From Hymenobacter yonginensis (GTDB taxonomy: Bacteria; Bacteroidota; Bacteroidia; Cytophagales; Hymenobacteraceae), in assembly GCF_027625995.1 (NCBI RefSeq), contig NZ_CP115396.1, forward strand, positions 3,348,001-3,412,000: DNA of 64,000 nt. Direction: 5' to 3'. This document shows, piece after piece, positions 20,814 through 30,167 of the stretch. Each line of letters starts with the position of its first letter. The first letter of the stretch is position 1. The notes beneath the pieces were generated by a model. The model was not told the origin of the DNA and searched no databases. It saw nothing but the letters and a program-made list of their open reading frames with translations. A program made the position numbers and the translations under genes.

Positions 20814-20915
20814 AAGCAGGAAGCGAATCCTAAAAATACGACGAACTTCGGGAAGAGGTGCGTTATCATTTAAGGAAGAAACGCTGGAATGCGTTCCGTA
20901 TGGCTGGGCAAGAAG

Positions 20916-21608
20916 TTACAGCTTGCTGCCGTACGACAGGTCGCCGGCGTCGCCGAGGCCGGGCACGATGTAGGCCTGTTCGTTGAGCTTTTCGTCGATG
21001 GCGGCCACCCAGAGGGTGGCTTCCGGAATTTCGCGCGTCACGTAGGCTACGCCGTCGGGCGAGGCAATGACGGCGGCAATGTGCACCTGGCGCGGCGTGC
21101 CGAAACGCAGCATGGCCCGGTAGGTCTGCACCAGGCTCTTGCCCGAGGCCAGCATCGGGTCCACCAGAATCAGCACCCGCTCATCGAGGCTAGGAGCCGA
21201 CAGGTAATCGACCTGCACCTGCACCTGCGAAGTGCCCTCGATGCGGTAGGCGGCCGCGAAGGCGCTCGGCGACTGGTCGAAGTAGTTGAGGAAGCCCTGG
21301 TGAAACGGCAGGCCGGCGCGCAGCACCGTGGCCAGCACCGGGAAGTCGTGCAGCTGCAGGCTTTTGGCTTCGGCCAGCGGCGTTTTCACGGTTTTCTCCA
21401 CGTAGCTGAGCTGGGAGCTGATGCGGTAGGCAATGATTTCGCCGAGGCGCTGCAGGTTGCGGCGGAACCGCAGCGAGTCGCGCTGCACGTCTACGTCGCG
21501 CAGCTCGGCCAGAAAGTGGTTGGCGATGGACGGCTCGGCGCACACTACGTGCACCCGAGGGTTGTCGGCGGCGGCGGCATCGGCCGGGAGAGAGGTCAGC
21601 GCATCCAT
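20916..21608 (-). CDS. upp: uracil phosphoribosyltransferase
   Basis: A 230-residue cytoplasmic enzyme that makes UMP from uracil and PRPP (pyrimidine salvage). The PRPP-binding segment is LILVDPMLASGKSL. VLATVLRAGLPFHQGFLNYF and IPEATLWVAAIDEKLNEQAY match the family's substrate loop and C-terminal segment. Its first 13 bases overlap the end of the upstream FemAB-like gene, implying co-transcription from that gene's promoter. The N-terminal ~18 residues are Ala/Asp-rich and may not be conserved. Confidence 0.94.
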   Translation of the reverse strand: MDALTSLPADAAAADNPRVHVVCAEPSIANHFLAELRDVDVQRDSLRFRRNLQRLGEIIAYRISSQLSYVEKTVKTPLAEAKSLQLHDFPVLATVLRAGLPFHQGFLNYFDQSPSAFAAAYRIEGTSQVQVQVDYLSAPSLDERVLILVDPMLASGKSLVQTYRAMLRFGTPRQVHIAAVIASPDGVAYVTREIPEATLWVAAIDEKLNEQAYIVPGLGDAGDLSYGSKL

Positions 21609-22576
21609 TGCAGGTACCAGGGGCGTTGGGAGGTGAAGGAAAGGGCCGCGTAGGGAACGGGCGTGGCCCCGAAATTGGCGAAAAAACGGGCAATGGACGG
21701 TATCATGCCGCCCTCGAAGTCGAGCACCAGCCCAGGCGTGCCGGCGTGCTGCTGAATCACGTAGTCGAGCAGCAGCAGCGGGGCGCCGGCTTTGCGGCCG
21801 GCCGGCGAGGCCGCCGCAAACAGGTACACCAGCTGCGTGCGGTAGCGCACAAACAGGGCCGCCGCCAGCAGCTCGCCGGTTTCGGGGTGGCGCACCTGCA
21901 GCGGCAGGGCCTGGCCTAGTGGCTGCAGAAAGGCATACAGAGCTTGTAGCTGCCGGTAGTGTTTGGGCTTGAGGCCGGCCGCCTCGCCGCTGTGCTGCCG
22001 GAACAGGGTCAACACTTCGCGGATATCGGACAGCGGCGCCACCATCAGCGGCGCGGCTAGCTGGCTGTTAAGGCGCAGGCGGCGGCGGTAGTCGGCGGCG
22101 TAGCCGGCCAGCAGCGTGGCATAGCTCGGGGCCAGCGGCAGATGGTAGGTAAGCCGCTCGGTGAGCTGGAAGCCGGGTGGCGCGGCGGCCAGCTGCTGGC
22201 CAGTGTGCAGCTGCAGGTAGCCCTGGGCGTAGTGCCCGGGCAGCAGCGGCAGGTAGTCAAGCAGCTCGCGGTGGCGGCTGGCGGCGGTGGTTAGTAGGCC
22301 CAGCTGCTGGGTGAAGGTCGGCTGGTAGAGGGTGCGGCCCCAGGGACGGCGCTGCACGGGCAGCGGCAGCACGCTCAGGTAGTCGCCGGCGGGGCCGGTT
22401 TCCACTACGGCATCCCAGCGGCCGGCGGTGGCCGCTAGCCAGCCGCTTTGCGCGTAGGGCACCGGCGGCGTGGCCCGGGCCACGCAGGCATCCCAGGCAG
22501 AAAGGTCGAGTTGAGGATGGCGGAGCAGCAGCAGGGGCACGCGCCAAAGGTACACGCGCCGGGCTTTGGCCCGCAA
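21596..22576 (-). CDS. FemAB/GNAT-like acyltransferase
   Basis: A 326-residue protein with the layout of FemAB-related N-acyltransferases. An N-terminal half contains GWLAATAGRWDAVVETG and LYQPTFTQQLGLL, and the C-terminal half holds GLVLDFEGGMIPSIARFFAN, the GNAT-type acyl-donor region. This group is common and uncharacterised in Bacteroidota; aminoacyl or acetyl transfer in envelope or exopolysaccharide chemistry is plausible. It overlaps upp by 13 bp and is divergent from the Wzi-like gene. Confidence 0.75.
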   Translation of the reverse strand: MRAKARRVYLWRVPLLLLRHPQLDLSAWDACVARATPPVPYAQSGWLAATAGRWDAVVETGPAGDYLSVLPLPVQRRPWGRTLYQPTFTQQLGLLTTAASRHRELLDYLPLLPGHYAQGYLQLHTGQQLAAAPPGFQLTERLTYHLPLAPSYATLLAGYAADYRRRLRLNSQLAAPLMVAPLSDIREVLTLFRQHSGEAAGLKPKHYRQLQALYAFLQPLGQALPLQVRHPETGELLAAALFVRYRTQLVYLFAAASPAGRKAGAPLLLLDYVIQQHAGTPGLVLDFEGGMIPSIARFFANFGATPVPYAALSFTSQRPWYLQWMR

Positions 22577-22671
22577 CCCACCCGGGCAATGCCGGCCGCG
22601 GCGGCACGTTTAGAGAGGCACACTTCCCTCGCAGCCAGTGCCGTCGGCGTCCGACTGTTGCGCCAACTGCG

Positions 22672-22679
22672 TAGGTTTG
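22672..22679 (+). promoter_or_regulatory. Bacteroidota-type -7 element (TAGGTTTG)
   Basis: TAGGTTTG fits TAnnTTTG and lies 39 bp before the Wzi-like ATG in the divergent intergenic region. Confidence 0.45.
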
Positions 22680-22718
22680 CGACTTGGCTGCCGGATTTGC
22701 GTATGCGGCCTACCTCCT

Positions 22719-24572
22719 ATGAAAAAACCTATCCTCCTTCTGGCCCTGAGCGCCTTGCTGCAGCAGGCAGCCTTCAGCCAAAGTATGTCGCTGCAGTTCG
22801 ATGGCACGGTGCCGCCGCCGCCTGCGCCCGACAACCTCGCACTATCGCCTAACTATACGCAGGGCTCTACCACCGTGCCGCTCGATGCCGACGTGTACCG
22901 CATGATTGACCGGTACGCCATTCTCTACGGCACCGACTCTATCTACCAGCTGCATACGTCCGTGCGGCCCTACCCGCGGGCGGCCGTGGCGCGCCTCGCC
23001 GAACGGATGCTGGCCGACAGCGCCAACCTCTCGGCCCAGGACCGCTTCAATGCCGAGTACCTGCTGCGCGACAACTGGAACTACACCTCCCGCGCCACCG
23101 CCGTAAACCGGCGCCCGCAGCCGCGGCTGAAGTATTTCTACGAGCGCCACTCCGACCTCTACAGCGTAGCCACGCCCGACTTCACGCTGCGCGTGAATCC
23201 GGTGGCAGGCCTGAGCCTCGGCAACTCCGACGGTTCCAAGAGCTACGCGTTTCAGAACACCCGCGGTATTCAGCTGGAAGGCACCATTGATAAGCGCCTG
23301 GGCTTCTATACTTTTCTGGCCGACAACCAGATGGCCGTGCCCGAATACGTGCAGCAGCGCGTGGAGCGCGACCTGGCCGTGCCGCACGAGGGGTTCTGGA
23401 AGCCGTTCAAGACCACGCCTGGCCAATACGACTACCTCTCGGCGCGGGGCTACCTCACGTATGCCGCCGGCCGCCACATCAACATCCAGCTGGGCCACGA
23501 CCGGAACCAGATCGGCAACGGCTACCGCAGCCTGATCATGTCGGACTACTCGGCGCCGTATCTGTTCCTGAAGCTGAACACGCGCATCTGGAAGTTCAAC
23601 TACCAGAACCTGTTTGCCCAGATGGTATCCGACGCGCCTAATGTAGACGACTCCTACGAGCGCAAGTATCTGGCCATGCATCACCTCAGCCTCGATGTGC
23701 GGCCCAACCTGAACATCGGCGTGTTTGAAAGCGTGGTGTTTAGTGGCTACGAGGAAGTACAGGACATAATATCCCCACCTGGAACGAACCCTCCTGTATA
23801 CCAGACCCGGCAGCGCCGCCGTGGCTTCGAGCTACAGTACCTGAATCCCATCATTTTCTACCGTGCCGTGGAACAGGGTGTGGGCTCCGAGGACAACGCG
23901 TTGCTGGGCCTGGATTTCAAGTGGAACGTGAAACAGCAGCTGCAGCTCTACGGCCAAGTGGTGCTCGATGAGTTTGTGCTGAGCCAGATCCGGAGCGGCA
24001 ACGGCTGGTGGGCCAACAAGCAGGGCATTCAGCTGGGCGCCAAATACGTGAACGTGGCCGGCATCCGCACCCTGGACGTGCAGGGCGAGTTTAACTACAT
24101 CCGCCCTTACCTCTACCAGCACGAAGACAAGTACCGCAACTACCAGCACTACCAGCAGCCGCTGGCGCACCCCATGGGCGCCAACCTTTGGGAGCTGATT
24201 GGGATTGTGAGCTACCAGCCGCTGCCGCGCCTGAACGTGGTGGCCAAGGGCTTCTATGTGAAGCAGGGCCTCGACCCGCTGGGCCAGAACTTCGGCGGCA
24301 ACCCCAACCTGCCTTACACCAACCGCCCGCTCGACGCCAACGGCAACATTCGGGAATACGACTTCCGCGTCGGCGACGGCGCCACGTCCTACTTGTTCCA
24401 TGGCGACCTGACCGGCACCTGGCAGGCGGCCCACAACCTCTGGCTCGACGGCAAGCTCATCGTGCGCAACCGCACCCTCGACCAGGCCGTGCCCTACGCC
24501 ACCGCCGGCACCACCGCCCTGGCCTCGCTGGGCTTGCGCTGGAACATCGCCCAGCGCCTGCACGAGTTTTAA
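22719..24572 (+). CDS. Wzi-like capsule assembly / outer-membrane beta-barrel protein
   Basis: A 617-residue protein with a signal peptide (MKKPILLLALSALLQQAAFS). The N-terminal part contains VYRMIDRYAILYGTD, then a long barrel region with GYLTYAAGRHINIQLGHDRN and NLNIGVFESVVFSGYEEVQD. These match the capsule-assembly Wzi family as found in Bacteroidota, outer-membrane barrels that bind surface polysaccharide. The start at 22719 begins the signal peptide. The neighbouring FemAB-like, ABC-exporter and gmhA genes suit an envelope polysaccharide role, but linkage is only by position. Confidence 0.82.
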   Translation: MKKPILLLALSALLQQAAFSQSMSLQFDGTVPPPPAPDNLALSPNYTQGSTTVPLDADVYRMIDRYAILYGTDSIYQLHTSVRPYPRAAVARLAERMLADSANLSAQDRFNAEYLLRDNWNYTSRATAVNRRPQPRLKYFYERHSDLYSVATPDFTLRVNPVAGLSLGNSDGSKSYAFQNTRGIQLEGTIDKRLGFYTFLADNQMAVPEYVQQRVERDLAVPHEGFWKPFKTTPGQYDYLSARGYLTYAAGRHINIQLGHDRNQIGNGYRSLIMSDYSAPYLFLKLNTRIWKFNYQNLFAQMVSDAPNVDDSYERKYLAMHHLSLDVRPNLNIGVFESVVFSGYEEVQDIISPPGTNPPVYQTRQRRRGFELQYLNPIIFYRAVEQGVGSEDNALLGLDFKWNVKQQLQLYGQVVLDEFVLSQIRSGNGWWANKQGIQLGAKYVNVAGIRTLDVQGEFNYIRPYLYQHEDKYRNYQHYQQPLAHPMGANLWELIGIVSYQPLPRLNVVAKGFYVKQGLDPLGQNFGGNPNLPYTNRPLDANGNIREYDFRVGDGATSYLFHGDLTGTWQAAHNLWLDGKLIVRNRTLDQAVPYATAGTTALASLGLRWNIAQRLHEF

Positions 24573-24590
24573 GCCGAACGACAACCCAGC

Positions 24591-24706
24591 ACGTCATTCC
24601 GAGCGAAGGCGGAGCCGGAGCCGAGGAATCTCGCCAGTGTAGTAGCATCATTTACTACACTAGCAAGATTCCTCGGCTTCGGCTCCGCCTTCGCTCGGAA
24701 TGACGT
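24591..24706. repeat. REP-like palindrome, family CATTCCGAGC, copy 2
   Basis: A near-perfect inverted repeat of about 55 bp per arm, starting ACGTCATTCCGAGCG and ending in its complement. It shares the CATTCCGAGC and GAGGAATCTCG blocks with the copy at 17211-17306, but its middle reads GAAGGCGGAGCCGGAGCC. It begins 18 bp after the Wzi-like stop. Confidence 0.85.
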
Positions 24707-24738
24707 TCTTTTACACCATCAACTCATCACCACACTCC

Positions 24739-25098
24739 ATGCGTCACGAACCCGAAGCCCTGCTGCTGTACCGTCCTGTCAATCAGCAGGAGCTGGATTT
24801 GATTGCGGCTTCGGGGTGGCTGGAGTTTCCGCCGCGCCTGCCGGAGCAGCCGATTTTCTATCCGGTGCTCAACGAGGAGTATGCCACCCGCATTGCCCGC
24901 GACTGGAACGTGCCCTACTACGGCGTGGGCTACGTGCTGCGCTTCGCCGTGGAGGCCGAGTACGCGGCTACCTTCCCGGTGCAGAACGTGGGGCTGCGGG
25001 AGCACAACGAGCTGTGGGTGCCCGCCGAAGAACTGGCTGAGTTCAACCGCCACATTATCGGCCAGATTGAGGTAGTAGCTGTTTTCGGGGCAGAGTAA
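24739..25098 (+). CDS. small conserved protein (ADP-ribosylation/crystallin J1-labelled family)
   Basis: A 119-residue soluble protein. LLLYRPVNQQELDLIAASGW, FPPRLPEQPIFYPVLNEEYA and ELWVPAEELAEFNRHIIGQI agree with a widespread small family usually labelled ADP-ribosylation/crystallin J1, a name of doubtful meaning. No catalytic residues are evident. The chosen ATG at 24739 begins the conserved part; an ATG at 24700 lies inside the palindrome and is unlikely. Confidence 0.7.
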   Translation: MRHEPEALLLYRPVNQQELDLIAASGWLEFPPRLPEQPIFYPVLNEEYATRIARDWNVPYYGVGYVLRFAVEAEYAATFPVQNVGLREHNELWVPAEELAEFNRHIIGQIEVVAVFGAE

Positions 25099-25122
25099 GT
25101 CCCGGCGGGCCCGGGGTGGCGG

Positions 25123-25148
25123 GGCACAGGCTAAAGCCTATGCTACAA
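25123..25148. repeat. GCACAGGCT-type dispersed palindrome, copy 2
   Basis: GGCACAGGCTAAAGCCTATG followed by CTACAA. It stands directly before the TACCTTTG element of the ABC-exporter gene. Other copies lie at 9239 and 53588. Confidence 0.7.
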
Positions 25149-25151
25149 TGC

Positions 25152-25159
25152 TACCTTTG
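25152..25159 (+). promoter_or_regulatory. Bacteroidota-type -7 element (TACCTTTG)
   Basis: TACCTTTG lies only 9 bp before the exporter ATG at 25169, so transcription from it would give an almost leaderless mRNA. The dispersed palindrome occupies the -33 position. Confidence 0.45.
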
Positions 25160-25168
25160 TGGCTACCG

Positions 25169-27010
25169 ATGAAGACTTACCTCCGCATTCTGCAATACGC
25201 CCGGCCCTACGCCGACTTTCTGCCGCTCTACCTGCTGCTCACGGTGCTGACCATTGTGTTCAGCATCTTCAACTTCACGCTCATCATCCCGCTGCTGGAC
25301 GTGCTGTTCGACACCACCGACAAGTCGCCAGTGCCCGCCGCGCTGCCGGGTTTCTCGCTGTCGGCGGAGTATTTCAAGGACACGTTCTACTACCATTTCG
25401 GGCAGGTGATTGCCGAGCGCGGCAAGCTGGGGGCGCTGTCGTTTGTGTGCGTGTTTGTGGTGGCCTCGGTGTTTTTCAGCAACGTGTTTCGCTACCTCAG
25501 CCTCCGGCTGATTGCCCGGGTACGGGCCCGCGTCATCCGCGCCCTGCGCCTCGACCTCTACCACCGCATCATTCAGCTGCCGCTGGGCTACTTCAACGGC
25601 GAGCGGAAGGGCGACCTGATGTCGCGCTTCACGTCCGATGTGCAGGAAGTGGAAACGTCGGTGGTGAACACGCTGACCGGCGTAATCCGGGAGCCGCTCA
25701 CCATCATCTTCTACTTCATCGTGCTATTCAGCATCTCCCTGAAGCTCACGCTGTTTACACTGGTACTGCTGCCCATTTCCGGGGGGCTGATTGCGAGCCT
25801 GTCGAAGCGCCTGCGCACGCAGGCCAAGCGCAGCCAAAGCACGCTCGGCTCCATGCTGTCTGTGATTGACGAGACGCTGGGCGGCATCCGGGTCGTGAAG
25901 GCGTTCAACGCCCAGGCCTACATCACGGGCAAGTTCGAGGACCAGAACGACCAGTACGCCCGCACCTCGCGCCACATCGACAACACCCGCGACCTGGCTT
26001 CGCCGTTTTCGGAGTTTGCGGGCGTCACGGTGGTGGCGGGCCTGCTGTATTTTGGCGGCACCCTGATTCTGGGCGGCGAGTCCAACCTGTCGGCGGCCAC
26101 GTTCATCGGCTACATCGTCATCTTCTCGCAGGTGCTCACGCCAGCCAAGGCCCTGTCGTCGTCGTTCGGCAACATCCAGCGCGGGCTGGTGGCCGGCGAG
26201 CGGGTGCTGACCATCATCGACACCGACCCCGTGCTGCGCGACAAGCCCGACGCCCAGGTGCTGCCCGAGTTCAGGCACCAGATCGAGCTGCGCAACCTGC
26301 AGTTTGCCTACGCCGACGCGCCGGTGCTGCAGGACATCAACCTGACCATTGAGAAAGGCAAAACCGTGGCTCTGGTAGGCCCCAGCGGCTCCGGCAAAAG
26401 CACCCTCGCCGACCTGCTGCCCCGCTTCTACGACCCCACCGGCGGCCAGATCCTCATCGACGGCCACGACGTGCGCGACTGCACCATCCACTCCGTGCGC
26501 GAGCAAATGGGCATTGTCACGCAGGAAAGCATCCTGTTCAACGACACCATCCTCAACAACATCCGCTTCAACACCGAAGCCACCGAGGCCGAGGTGATGG
26601 AAGCGGCCCGCATTGCCAACGCCCACGACTTCATCATGGCCACGCCCGAGGGCTACCACACCCTCATCGGCGACCGGGGCGGGCGGCTGTCGGGCGGGCA
26701 GCGGCAGCGCCTGAGCATTGCCCGCGCCATCCTGCGCAACCCGCCCATCCTCATCCTCGACGAAGCCACCTCGGCCCTTGATACCGAAAGCGAAAAGCTG
26801 GTGCAGGAAGCCCTGACGCGCCTCATGCAAAGCCGGACCTCGCTGGTGATTGCCCACCGGCTGAGCACCGTGCAGCACGCCGACGAAATCATTGTGCTGC
26901 ATCAGGGCCGCATTGCCGAGCGCGGCACCCACGACGAGTTGCTACGCCAGCCCGGCGGCCTCTATCAGCGCCTCAGCCAGATGCAGGCCACCAACGCAGC
27001 GCTGGTGTAA
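25169..27010 (+). CDS. MsbA-like ABC exporter (fused membrane and ATPase domains)
   Basis: A 613-residue half-transporter. Residues ~1-310 form six transmembrane helices (LPLYLLLTVLTIVFSIFNF, FVCVFVVASVFFSNVF) with the coupling segment PLGYFNGERKGDLMSRFTSD. The ATPase domain has Walker A GPSGSGKST, signature LSGGQRQRLSIARA, Walker B ILILDEATSALD and the H-loop IAHRLSTVQ. Family members flip lipid A-core or other lipids, or drugs, across the inner membrane. Lipid export is the usual role in this phylum and fits the nearby gmhA and Wzi-like genes, but the substrate is not proven. Confidence 0.9.
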   Translation: MKTYLRILQYARPYADFLPLYLLLTVLTIVFSIFNFTLIIPLLDVLFDTTDKSPVPAALPGFSLSAEYFKDTFYYHFGQVIAERGKLGALSFVCVFVVASVFFSNVFRYLSLRLIARVRARVIRALRLDLYHRIIQLPLGYFNGERKGDLMSRFTSDVQEVETSVVNTLTGVIREPLTIIFYFIVLFSISLKLTLFTLVLLPISGGLIASLSKRLRTQAKRSQSTLGSMLSVIDETLGGIRVVKAFNAQAYITGKFEDQNDQYARTSRHIDNTRDLASPFSEFAGVTVVAGLLYFGGTLILGGESNLSAATFIGYIVIFSQVLTPAKALSSSFGNIQRGLVAGERVLTIIDTDPVLRDKPDAQVLPEFRHQIELRNLQFAYADAPVLQDINLTIEKGKTVALVGPSGSGKSTLADLLPRFYDPTGGQILIDGHDVRDCTIHSVREQMGIVTQESILFNDTILNNIRFNTEATEAEVMEAARIANAHDFIMATPEGYHTLIGDRGGRLSGGQRQRLSIARAILRNPPILILDEATSALDTESEKLVQEALTRLMQSRTSLVIAHRLSTVQHADEIIVLHQGRIAERGTHDELLRQPGGLYQRLSQMQATNAALV

Positions 27011-27115
27011 GTTTTTGTTGCGCGTGATTCGTTTTTTGTTGTTCGTAGTGAGGAATGCGTAGTTTGCTTTGATTAAAACGAATTACAAACCACTAATCAC
27101 AAACAACGATAACGA

Positions 27116-27376
27116 ATGGCTACTCCTACTCCTCAGGTTCCGTGGTATAAGTCGCAATGGTTTTGGGTGCTGGCCCTGGTGATGATTGGTCTGCGGTTTG
27201 GTTACAAGTACTGGCGCCAGGAGCAGCAGACAGATTCGGCCACCCGCATGGAGCAGCTCACCGAGCGGAGTGCAGCGCTGGAAGACCGGATCCGGGCCAG
27301 CCAGGCCGCCAGCACCGCCCCCGTCGTGGTAGCCGATTCCACCGTTTTGGCCGATACGGCCGCCGTGGCGCGCTAA
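27116..27376 (+). CDS. small single-pass membrane protein (86 aa)
   Basis: An 86-residue protein with one hydrophobic helix (WFWVLALVMIGLRFGYKYW) followed by a charged helix (RMEQLTERSAALEDRIRASQ) and an Ala/Val/Asp-rich tail. I recognise no family. It is the first of three small rightward membrane genes after the exporter, 15 bp from the next. Confidence 0.65.
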   Translation: MATPTPQVPWYKSQWFWVLALVMIGLRFGYKYWRQEQQTDSATRMEQLTERSAALEDRIRASQAASTAPVVVADSTVLADTAAVAR

Positions 27377-27391
27377 GGCCCGGCCGGCGGT

Positions 27392-27781
27392 ATGGCGACT
27401 TCTTCAGAAAACACGCGCCGCTGGGTAGCCACCCTGATTGTGCTGCTGCTGCTGGCTCAGGGCGGCACGTGGCTGTGGCGCAAGTTCCGGCAGGTGCAGC
27501 AGCAGCCCGTCCGGCAAGCCACCGAGGCCGCCCTGCAGCGCAAAATAGCCGCCAGCATGGCCTACGACACTGCCCTGCTCCGAGCCGACTCGCTGCTGAC
27601 GGCCGCCGATACGCTGGCCGCCACCCGCCTGCTGGATTCGCTGCGCCGCCAGCCCACCGACAGCCTCTTTCCGATTGAGCGCCAGAAGCTACGGCAGCTG
27701 CAGGCACGGCTTGCCGGCGCCCGGCCCTCAGCGGCCGGTTCGGTGCCGCTTCGGCCGGAGGCTGACAGCTTGGTAGAATGA
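27392..27781 (+). CDS. small membrane-anchored helical protein (129 aa)
   Basis: A 129-residue protein with an N-terminal hydrophobic anchor (WVATLIVLLLLAQGG) and a long helical, Ala/Leu/Arg-rich soluble part (RADSLLTAADTLAATRLLDS) likely to form a coiled coil. Function unknown. Its position after the previous small membrane gene suggests a shared transcript. Confidence 0.65.
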   Translation: MATSSENTRRWVATLIVLLLLAQGGTWLWRKFRQVQQQPVRQATEAALQRKIAASMAYDTALLRADSLLTAADTLAATRLLDSLRRQPTDSLFPIERQKLRQLQARLAGARPSAAGSVPLRPEADSLVE

Positions 27782-27860
27782 GCGAACCACTATATTTAAC
27801 CCGCCTGCGGCGTTTTCGCGTACACGGGCCCATTGTTCACTCACCTAGCTCTGCCACCTC

Positions 27861-28271
27861 ATGCTTGCGCTGAAACGTCTGGTCACCATTCTGGTGATGC
27901 TTTATGTCCTGCTGGCTCTGTTGCTCATCCTCAGCCCCGGCTCGCGCGACGGCCTGATGGCCGTGACGGCCGGTAGCAACGCCGCCGGCTTCTACTACGC
28001 CCTGTTCGTGACGGGCGCCGTGCTGCTCACCCTGCAGCTCATCACCGAAAACCTCGACAGCACTCTGCTGCGCCGCAACGTGGCCGCCCACGAAGGCAAA
28101 ATCAACGAACTGAAGGCCCGCCTCTACGACCAGCAGCTGGAGCAGCGCAGCCCCGGCCTGGGCGCGCCCCGCACCGGCACCACCGTGCATCCCGAGGGCT
28201 ACGTAGTGCCGGCCCCCGTGCCGCCCGACGCCCCCCGCCCCACCACCCGCGACGAGGCGCCGCTGGCGTAG
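27861..28271 (+). CDS. small two-helix membrane protein (136 aa)
   Basis: A 136-residue protein with two hydrophobic helices (LVMLYVLLALLLILSP; YYALFVTGAVLLTLQLI), then a charged helix and a proline-rich cytoplasmic or periplasmic tail (PVPPDAPRPTTRDEAPLA). I recognise no family. It ends 18 bp before the GTG start of gmhA. Confidence 0.65.
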   Translation: MLALKRLVTILVMLYVLLALLLILSPGSRDGLMAVTAGSNAAGFYYALFVTGAVLLTLQLITENLDSTLLRRNVAAHEGKINELKARLYDQQLEQRSPGLGAPRTGTTVHPEGYVVPAPVPPDAPRPTTRDEAPLA

Positions 28272-28277
28272 CCGGCT

Positions 28278-28285
28278 TATCTTCG
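28278..28285 (+). promoter_or_regulatory. possible -7 element (TATCTTCG) for gmhA
   Basis: TATCTTCG is a near match to the TAnnTTTG consensus and lies 4 bp before the GTG start of gmhA. If used, the mRNA would be leaderless. Confidence 0.3.
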
Positions 28286-28289
28286 CGCC

Positions 28290-28892
28290 GTGAATACCCC
28301 CGTTTCCCTCCCCGACCTCATCCGGGCGGAGCTGACCGAAGCCCGCACCGTGCTCGACCGTTTTCTGGCGGACCCTACCAACCTCACGGCCATCGAGCAG
28401 GCCGCCCGCCTCATGGCTGGCAGCCTGCGCCAGAAAGGCAAAATCCTGAGCTGCGGCAACGGAGGCAGCCTCTGCGACGCCCAGCACTTTGCCGAGGAGC
28501 TCACCGGCCGCTACCGCCAGAACCGCCCCGCGCTGGGCGCCATTGCCCTGACGGAGGCCTCGCATATGAGCTGCGTAGCCAACGACTTCGGCTACGACCA
28601 CGTCTTCAGCCGCTATGTGGAGGCCCTGGGCCGCCCCGGCGACGTGCTGCTGGCCATCAGCACCAGCGGTAACTCGCCCAACGTGCTGCGCGCCGCCGAG
28701 GCCGCCAAAGCGGCCGGTATGCAGGTAGTGGGCCTCACCGGCAAGGACGGCGGCCAGCTGGCGGCCCTTTGCGACGTAGAAATCCGGGCCCCGCACCACG
28801 GCTATGCTGACCGGGTGCAGGAAATCCACATCAAGGCCATTCACATCATGATTATGCTCATCGAGCAGCTGGTGGACGAACAGGGCAGCTAG
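28290..28892 (+). CDS. gmhA: sedoheptulose-7-phosphate isomerase / SIS-domain protein
   Basis: A 200-residue SIS-domain protein starting with [43 protein letters not shown] and [19 protein letters not shown] hold the substrate loops and the C-terminal catalytic helix of GmhA. GmhA makes D-glycero-D-manno-heptose-7-phosphate, the first step to the heptose of LPS core. A DiaA-like replication regulator has the same fold, so the symbol is probable, not certain. A 14-bp inverted repeat follows at 28942-28999. Confidence 0.8.
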   Translation: MNTPVSLPDLIRAELTEARTVLDRFLADPTNLTAIEQAARLMAGSLRQKGKILSCGNGGSLCDAQHFAEELTGRYRQNRPALGAIALTEASHMSCVANDFGYDHVFSRYVEALGRPGDVLLAISTSGNSPNVLRAAEAAKAAGMQVVGLTGKDGGQLAALCDVEIRAPHHGYADRVQEIHIKAIHIMIMLIEQLVDEQGS

Positions 28893-28941
28893 CCCGTTCT
28901 GTCTGCTGGCTTCCGGCGGCGCTGCCGCTGCTGTATCCTTC

Positions 28942-28999
28942 CGCCCGTAGCTTCTTCCCGGCCCGGCCTAACCCGCTGAGCCGATAGAAGCTACGGGCG
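28942..28999. repeat. inverted repeat between gmhA and comM
   Basis: Perfect 14-bp arms (28942-28955 and 28986-28999; CGCCCGTAGCTTCT and its complement) with a 30-base spacer. There is no T-run, so it may be a small dispersed palindrome or weak terminator. Confidence 0.6.
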
Positions 29000-29070
29000 A
29001 ATTTGTATGCGCCGGGATGTAGGAATTCGGCTATATTGCTACTCCACTTTATTGTTTACCGACGGATCCT

Positions 29071-30167
29071 ATGCTTACCAAAACCTTCGGCTCGGCCGTG
29101 CAGGGAGTAAACGCTTATACCATTACCATTGAAGTAGTTGTATCGCAGGGCACCAATTTCTACGTGGTGGGTTTGCCCGATAATGCCATCAAGGAAAGCC
29201 AGCAGCGCATTGAGGCCGCCCTCAAGTTTCGGGGGCTGCGGATGCCGCGTACCAAAGTAGTCGTGAACATGGCTCCGGCCGATATCCGCAAGGAGGGCTC
29301 GGCCTACGACCTGCCCATTGCGCTGGGCATCCTGCACGCCTCGCAGCAGCTCAGCACCGAGCAACTGGGCGAGTACATCATAATGGGCGAAATGGCGCTG
29401 GACGGCGCCCTGCGGCCTATTCGGGGCGTTCTACCGATTGCCATTCAGGCCCGCAAGGAGGGCTTCAAAGGCTTCATCCTGCCCCGCGAGAATGCGCGGG
29501 AGGCCGCCATCGTCAACAACCTCGACATCATTCCGGTGGACACCATGCAGGAGGCCATCGACTTTTTCGAGGGCCGGCTGGCCATTGAGCCACTGGTGAT
29601 GGACACGCGTGATGCCTTCCAGCTCGATGCCAACCAGTACGCCGCCGATTTCGCCGACGTGCAGGGCCAGGAAAACATCAAGCGGGCCCTGGAAATAGCG
29701 GCGGCCGGCGGCCACAACGTCATCATGATCGGGCCGCCCGGCGCGGGCAAAACCATGCTAGCCAAGCGCCTGCCCACCATTTTGCCGCCGCTGGCCATTC
29801 AGGAAGCCCTCGAAACCACCAGGATTCATTCGGTGGCCGGCAAGCTGGGCGCCAATGCCTCGCTGCTGGGCACGCGCCCCTTCCGCGCCCCGCACCACAC
29901 CATCTCCGACGTGGCGCTGGTGGGTGGCGGCGGCAACCCGCAGCCGGGCGAAATCTCGCTGGCCCACAATGGCGTGCTGTTTCTGGATGAGCTGCCGGAG
30001 TTCAAGCGCACGGTGCTGGAAGTGATGCGCCAGCCGCTGGAAGAGCGCCGCGTGACCATCTCGCGGGCCAAGGTCAGCATCGACTTCCCGGCCAATTTCA
30101 TGCTGATTGCGAGCATGAACCCCTGCCCCTGCGGCTACTACAACCACCCCGAGAAAGAGTGCGTGTG
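29071..30167 (+). pseudogene. comM: ComM/YifB, N-terminal part, interrupted by the transposon
   Basis: The first 365 codons of a Mg-chelatase-like AAA+ ATPase. In proteobacteria, ComM is a DNA helicase aiding natural transformation. An N-terminal Lon-protease-like domain (about 1-170) is followed by Walker [18 protein letters not shown], Walker [11 protein letters not shown] and the [11 protein letters not shown] segment. The frame then meets the transposon end at 30168 and stops at 30189 after six foreign residues (KYKSR and stop). The truncated protein lacks the arginine-finger region and C-terminal domain and should be inactive. The 3' half is at 44774-45220. Confidence 0.93.
30163..30167 (+). 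repeat. target-site duplication, left copy (GTGTG)
   Basis: GTGTG directly precedes the transposon terminus TGTCAAATA. The identical five bases follow the right terminus at 44774-44778. Confidence 0.93.
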
